Positions 32,136 to 34,883 of a stretch of 34,883 nucleotides of DNA are shown piece by piece. The notes beneath the pieces are model-generated. The model did not search any database, was not told where the DNA came from, and saw only the letters and a list, made by a program, of their open reading frames with translations. Made by a program: the position numbers and the translations under genes. Position 1 is the first letter of the stretch; every line of letters starts with the position of its first letter. The stretch is from an uncultured Treponema sp. (GTDB lineage Bacteria > Spirochaetota > Spirochaetia > Treponematales > Treponemataceae). The DNA lies in assembly GCA_947170195.1 (NCBI GenBank), contig CAMVSS010000008.1:1-34883 (forward strand), in the 5' to 3' direction.

Positions 32136-32678
32136 ATGACTATCAACCCACAAAAAATGGTAAAAATTCATTACACGCTCAAAGACAAGGATGGAAAGCA
32201 GCTCGATTCTTCTCTTGGCGGCGAACCACTCGAATACATGCAGGGAATCGGAACAATCATTCCTGGACTCGAACGCGCCCTTGAAGGCAAAAACAAGGGA
32301 GATAAAATCCATGCAGAAATCGACCCAAAAGATGGCTACGGAGAATATGACGAATCGCTCGTTGCGGAAGTACCACGCTCACAGTTCGACGCACAGTTTC
32401 CAATTGAAGTTGGTCAGCAGTTTCAGGCGGACACAGCAACAGGCCCGATGATTGTAAAAGTAACAAAAGTCACTGACGACAAAATCACAGTGGACGGAAA
32501 CCATGAGCTTGCGGGTCAGAAACTCTTTTTCGACGTAGAAATAGTCGATGTGCGAGACGCAACAGAAGAAGAACTGGAGCCATACCTTGCCGGTGCGAGC
32601 GGCGGATGCGGCGGTTCATGCGGAAGCTGCGGTAGCGGATGCTCATCTTGCGGCGGATGCGGTGGCAGCTGCGACTAA
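32136..32678 (+). CDS. SlyD-like FKBP peptidyl-prolyl isomerase with Cys/Gly metal-binding tail
   Basis: It is a prolyl isomerase and chaperone of the SlyD class. Residues about 1-70 and 125-150 form the FKBP fold (VKIHYTLKDKDGKQLDSS, GTIIPGLERALEGKNKGDK), with the insert-in-flap domain between (YDESLVAEVPRSQF, VGQQFQADTATG). The tail from about residue 157 has seven Cys among Gly and Ser (GGCGGSCGSC...), replacing the His-rich nickel-binding tail of E. coli SlyD. The 180-residue length is near normal. AGGAG lies about 6 nt before the ATG. The tail suggests zinc, nickel or copper binding, but the metal is inference. Confidence 0.92.
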   Translation: MTINPQKMVKIHYTLKDKDGKQLDSSLGGEPLEYMQGIGTIIPGLERALEGKNKGDKIHAEIDPKDGYGEYDESLVAEVPRSQFDAQFPIEVGQQFQADTATGPMIVKVTKVTDDKITVDGNHELAGQKLFFDVEIVDVRDATEEELEPYLAGASGGCGGSCGSCGSGCSSCGGCGGSCD

Positions 32679-32704
32679 TAAAGCAAAAAAAAGCGTTTTA
32701 GCAC

Positions 32705-32745
32705 CTCGAGAAACTTGCTTTCAGCAAGTTTCTCGAGTTTTTTTT
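32705..32745 (+). terminator. Terminator of the slyD-like gene
   Basis: CTCGAGAAACTTGC and GCAAGTTTCTCGAG form a perfect 14-bp stem followed by T8. Confidence 0.92.
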
Positions 32746-32754
32746 ATCACTCCA

Positions 32755-32971
32755 GATAATTTCCGTGACAAAATCTCCGATGTACTGTATATTGATGTTA
32801 GGGATTTTCTTAAAATAGGATTGAATTCAAAGGAGTTTACTCCTAATTTTGGTAGGGTGAATCTCCGTATTGCAGAAACCTGATATAGATTAATATAAAA
32901 ACATCGAGAGAGTTTAGCAAATCGGAGAGGGTTTGCGAAAAACCAATGCAGAACGCATTGGTTTTTTTTTG
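32755..32971 (+). ncRNA. Candidate small RNA with strong terminator
   Basis: The 332-nt gap 32679-33010 contains no convincing gene. Between the slyD terminator and a second terminator, TCTCCGAT (32774-32781) pairs with ATCGGAGA (32921-32928), enclosing a perfect AGGAGT/ACTCCT hairpin (32831-32844). ATCGGAGA could alternatively lie in the loop of GCAAA/TTTGC (32918-32936). A GATAAT at 32755-32760 might be a -10 box. No known RNA family is recognised. Confidence 0.35.
32938..32970. terminator. Terminator hairpin before the MATE gene end
   Basis: AAAAACCAATGC-AGAAC-GCATTGGTTTTT with T9 on the + strand and T5 on the - strand. It can end a + strand RNA or the MATE transcript. Confidence 0.85.
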
Positions 32972-33010
32972 CCCAAAATCACAGATTGCAATTCCGGGAG
33001 CCAGAAATTT

Positions 33011-34363
33011 TCACCGCGCAAAACCAGAGCGAAACGAAGCCCGGTAAATACTGATAAAATAAATCGTCTCAAAAACCGCCGTGATTCCCCAGCTGAATAA
33101 ATATAGAAGAAAAAGAGATTCTATCGTCTTAAAATGGGCAAAAACCGTGTAGACCCAGGCAATCCTGAACACGCACGAGCCAAGAAAAACGAAGATCGAC
33201 GGAACAAAAGTCCTTCCCAGCCCTCGGCACGCCGCAATCGCATTGTCCATAAAAGCGGAGACACAGTAAGAGAAAGCCATAATCTTAACGCGGTGGAGAG
33301 CACAGTCAATCACGGCCGGATCCGAGCTGAATAAATGCATGACCTCCCTGTCAAATATGAGCAGAAGGACACCCAAAAAAAGCCCGGAGAGAAAAGAAAG
33401 AGATTCCGCCACGATAAAAGATTTCTTCACCCTAGATTTATTTCCCGCGCCGTAATTCTGAGCGATAAAAGTCGAGCACGCGACATAAAAACCGGCCATC
33501 ACGTTGTAAGCGACAGGATCAACATTCGCGCTCGCGGAAGCACCTGCGACCATAACAGAATCAAACGAATTCACGCCAATCTGAACAAAAACATTCGCAA
33601 AAGCAAAAATGGCATTCTGAAGTCCGGCAGGAAAACCGACACTAAAAAGCCTGAAAGCCTTCTCCCTTTCAATCCGCAGAGATTTAAAAGAGAATTTAAT
33701 CAGTTCATTTCCGCGAATCAAAAAAATCATTATCAGAATTGCGGAGATGTACTGAGATATCACAGTTGCAAACGCAATACCGCGCACCCCCATCCCGAAC
33801 CCGACAACAAAAATCAAATCCAAGGCGACGTTGAACAGCCCCGCAATGAGCAAAAAATAAAGCGGTTTCTTCGTATCACCACTCGCAGAAAAAATACCGT
33901 TTCCGAAATTATAGATTGCACTCGCCGGCATGCTCAGCATATAGATCTTAAAATAGAGCACGGCATCATCAATCAGCTCCGGTTTTGTATGCATCAACGA
34001 AAGCAGCGGCCGCCCAAAAACCACACCAACAGCAAGCAAAAACACCCCCGAAGCAAAACAAAGGATAACCGCCGTGTGAACCGTCTGCGAAAGAGATTTT
34101 TTATCACCTGCACCAATATAATAAGCCGAAACCGCATTGACTCCGCTCCCCAAGCCCATCAAAAGCCCGCAGAACAAAAAGAGCAGCTGAGGCGTAGACC
34201 CGACCGCCCCAAGCGCAGACGTCCCCGCGAAATGCCCCGCAACAGCGATATCCACCATACTGAAAAGCACCTGCAGCAAATTCGTACAGACCAAAGGCAG
34301 AGAGAAAAAAAACATCGTTCGGACAATCGATCCAGACGTCATTGAAAGAGATTTTGTGCGCAT
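33011..34363 (-). CDS. MATE family efflux transporter
   Basis: MATE proteins are 12-helix Na+ or H+ coupled exporters of drugs and metabolites. The 450-residue chain has the family opening TSGSIVRTMFFFSLPLVCTNLLQVLFSMVDIAVAGHFAG, the GLGSGVNAVSAYYIGAG segment and the repeat of the same design in the second half (FIAQNYGAGNKSRVKKS). The fold type is the NorM/DinF-like branch; substrate unknown. TACAAT lies exactly 7 nt before the ATG and the intervening CTCCTTC is the opposite of a Shine-Dalgarno, so the mRNA looks leaderless. The long + strand ORF opposite (33335-34345) is a shadow. Confidence 0.93.
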   Translation of the reverse strand: MRTKSLSMTSGSIVRTMFFFSLPLVCTNLLQVLFSMVDIAVAGHFAGTSALGAVGSTPQLLFLFCGLLMGLGSGVNAVSAYYIGAGDKKSLSQTVHTAVILCFASGVFLLAVGVVFGRPLLSLMHTKPELIDDAVLYFKIYMLSMPASAIYNFGNGIFSASGDTKKPLYFLLIAGLFNVALDLIFVVGFGMGVRGIAFATVISQYISAILIMIFLIRGNELIKFSFKSLRIEREKAFRLFSVGFPAGLQNAIFAFANVFVQIGVNSFDSVMVAGASASANVDPVAYNVMAGFYVACSTFIAQNYGAGNKSRVKKSFIVAESLSFLSGLFLGVLLLIFDREVMHLFSSDPAVIDCALHRVKIMAFSYCVSAFMDNAIAACRGLGRTFVPSIFVFLGSCVFRIAWVYTVFAHFKTIESLFLLYLFSWGITAVFETIYFISIYRASFRSGFAR

Positions 34364-34370
34364 GAAGGAG

Positions 34371-34376
34371 ATTGTA
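34371..34376 (-). promoter_or_regulatory. Leaderless-type -10 box of the MATE gene
   Basis: TACAAT on the - strand is followed by 7 nt and the ATG. The -35 region is not convincing. Confidence 0.5.
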
Positions 34377-34434
34377 GTGCGATTTTTGCAATGGTGGAAG
34401 AGCGAAACCGTATGGAGCCAAAGGAGGGGAAAAG

Positions 34435-34883
34435 TTATGTAGTTTCGGCAACCTTCAGCATGTCATAATCATCATCAAGTCTATATTGTACGGGGTGATG
34501 TACTGACTCACCTTCCTCAAAATCTGCAACATTATCGGTCCAGAGTTCACACTGGTTGATAACGGTTTTCAATGCGTCTTCCTGACCTTCCGGCGGATAT
34601 TTGTATTTCTTCAGAAGCTTCTTAACAATCATGCGCATTTTGGCGCGAGCTGATTCTTTTTTCTGCCAGTCGATTGTTTTATTCTTGCGGAGAGTTTCGG
34701 TGAGTTCTTTTGTAAGTGCAACAAGATCTTCGTTGGAATAGAAATCCTTTACGGCTTCTGGTTTTGTGAGTGCATCGTAGAAGGCAAGTTCTTCGTCTGA
34801 AAGGCCCATCTTGTTTCCTTCCTCACTGGCATGCAGCATTTCTTTTGCAAGCTTTAAGAGCTCCTGAATTACTTCTTCGTTTG
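34435..34883 (-). CDS. hsdR: Type I restriction enzyme R subunit (HsdR), C-terminal part
   Basis: This open frame runs off the right edge without a start; the ORF-track Met at 34839 is internal, because codons continue upstream to the edge (NEEVIQELLKLAKE). The segment matches the HsdR C-terminal helical domain (DUF3387/EcoR124 C-terminal type): LSDEELAFYDALTKPEAV, then IDWQKKESARAKMRMIVKKLLKKYKYPPE. HsdR is the ATP-dependent DNA translocase and nuclease of type I restriction systems. The C terminus is intact, ending 71 nt before the MATE start codon on the same strand. Whether hsdM and hsdS are present cannot be seen. Confidence 0.88.
   Translation of the reverse strand, partial: NEEVIQELLKLAKEMLHASEEGNKMGLSDEELAFYDALTKPEAVKDFYSNEDLVALTKELTETLRKNKTIDWQKKESARAKMRMIVKKLLKKYKYPPEGQEDALKTVINQCELWTDNVADFEEGESVHHPVQYRLDDDYDMLKVAETT

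Noticed and set aside
33335-34345. 336-residue + strand ORF rich in Lys/Arg/His
   Set aside because: It lies exactly opposite the clear MATE transporter gene; its basic composition is the reverse complement of hydrophobic codons.

Overview
The window looks like chromosomal DNA of a host-associated, plant-polysaccharide-degrading spirochaete, most likely a rumen or gut Treponema. The reasons are the family mix (type III glutamine synthetase, fused AroD-AroE, fused HisA-HisIE, DUF2156 and DTW proteins), the moderate G+C with T-rich intergenic DNA, and a set of secreted pectin enzymes. Species is not determinable from sequence alone; pectin specialists such as T. saccharophilum are an obvious comparison.

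Layout. 1-230: non-coding low-complexity DNA with a 20-nt C run. 231-3369 (-): dnaX, ybaB and recR, the common replication/recombination cluster; dnaX carries a convincing -1 frameshift site. 3457-5102 (+): an ABC ATPase without a permease, overlapping rsmE, then tRNA-Val(CAC). 5310-9015 (+): a three-gene envelope-sugar operon (GT-C/GT39-like membrane protein, UDP-galactopyranose-mutase-like flavoprotein, GtrA). 9142-10650 (+): an IMP dehydrogenase of the type known from Tritrichomonas. 10932-12977 (-): secreted pectinesterase. 13132-15346 (+): aroDE overlapping rpiA. 15468-19899 (-): hisA-hisIE fusion, glnN (GSIII), era. 20095-27638: secreted alpha/beta hydrolase (+), YkgJ and DUF2156 proteins (-), a DTW tRNA-modification enzyme (+), a small secreted beta-rich protein (+) and a large PL9 pectate lyase (+). 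27693-29387 (-): secreted GH3 enzyme of NagZ type. tRNA-Cys(GCA) follows, then a membrane protein, Nudix and GNAT genes (-), a SlyD-like FKBP with a Cys/Gly tail (+), a possible small RNA, a MATE exporter (-) and the C-terminal end of a type I restriction HsdR subunit running off the right edge (-).

How they work together: pectinesterase, the alpha/beta hydrolase, the small secreted protein and the PL9 lyase are separate transcription units that could together de-esterify and cleave pectin outside the cytoplasm. The housekeeping genes are ordinary. The most unusual content is non-coding: at least three families of intergenic hairpin repeats, one of them a two-copy composite element with another repeat nested in one copy, and a recurring promoter layout in which a -10 box lies exactly 7 nt before an ATG that has no Shine-Dalgarno sequence, implying leaderless mRNAs.
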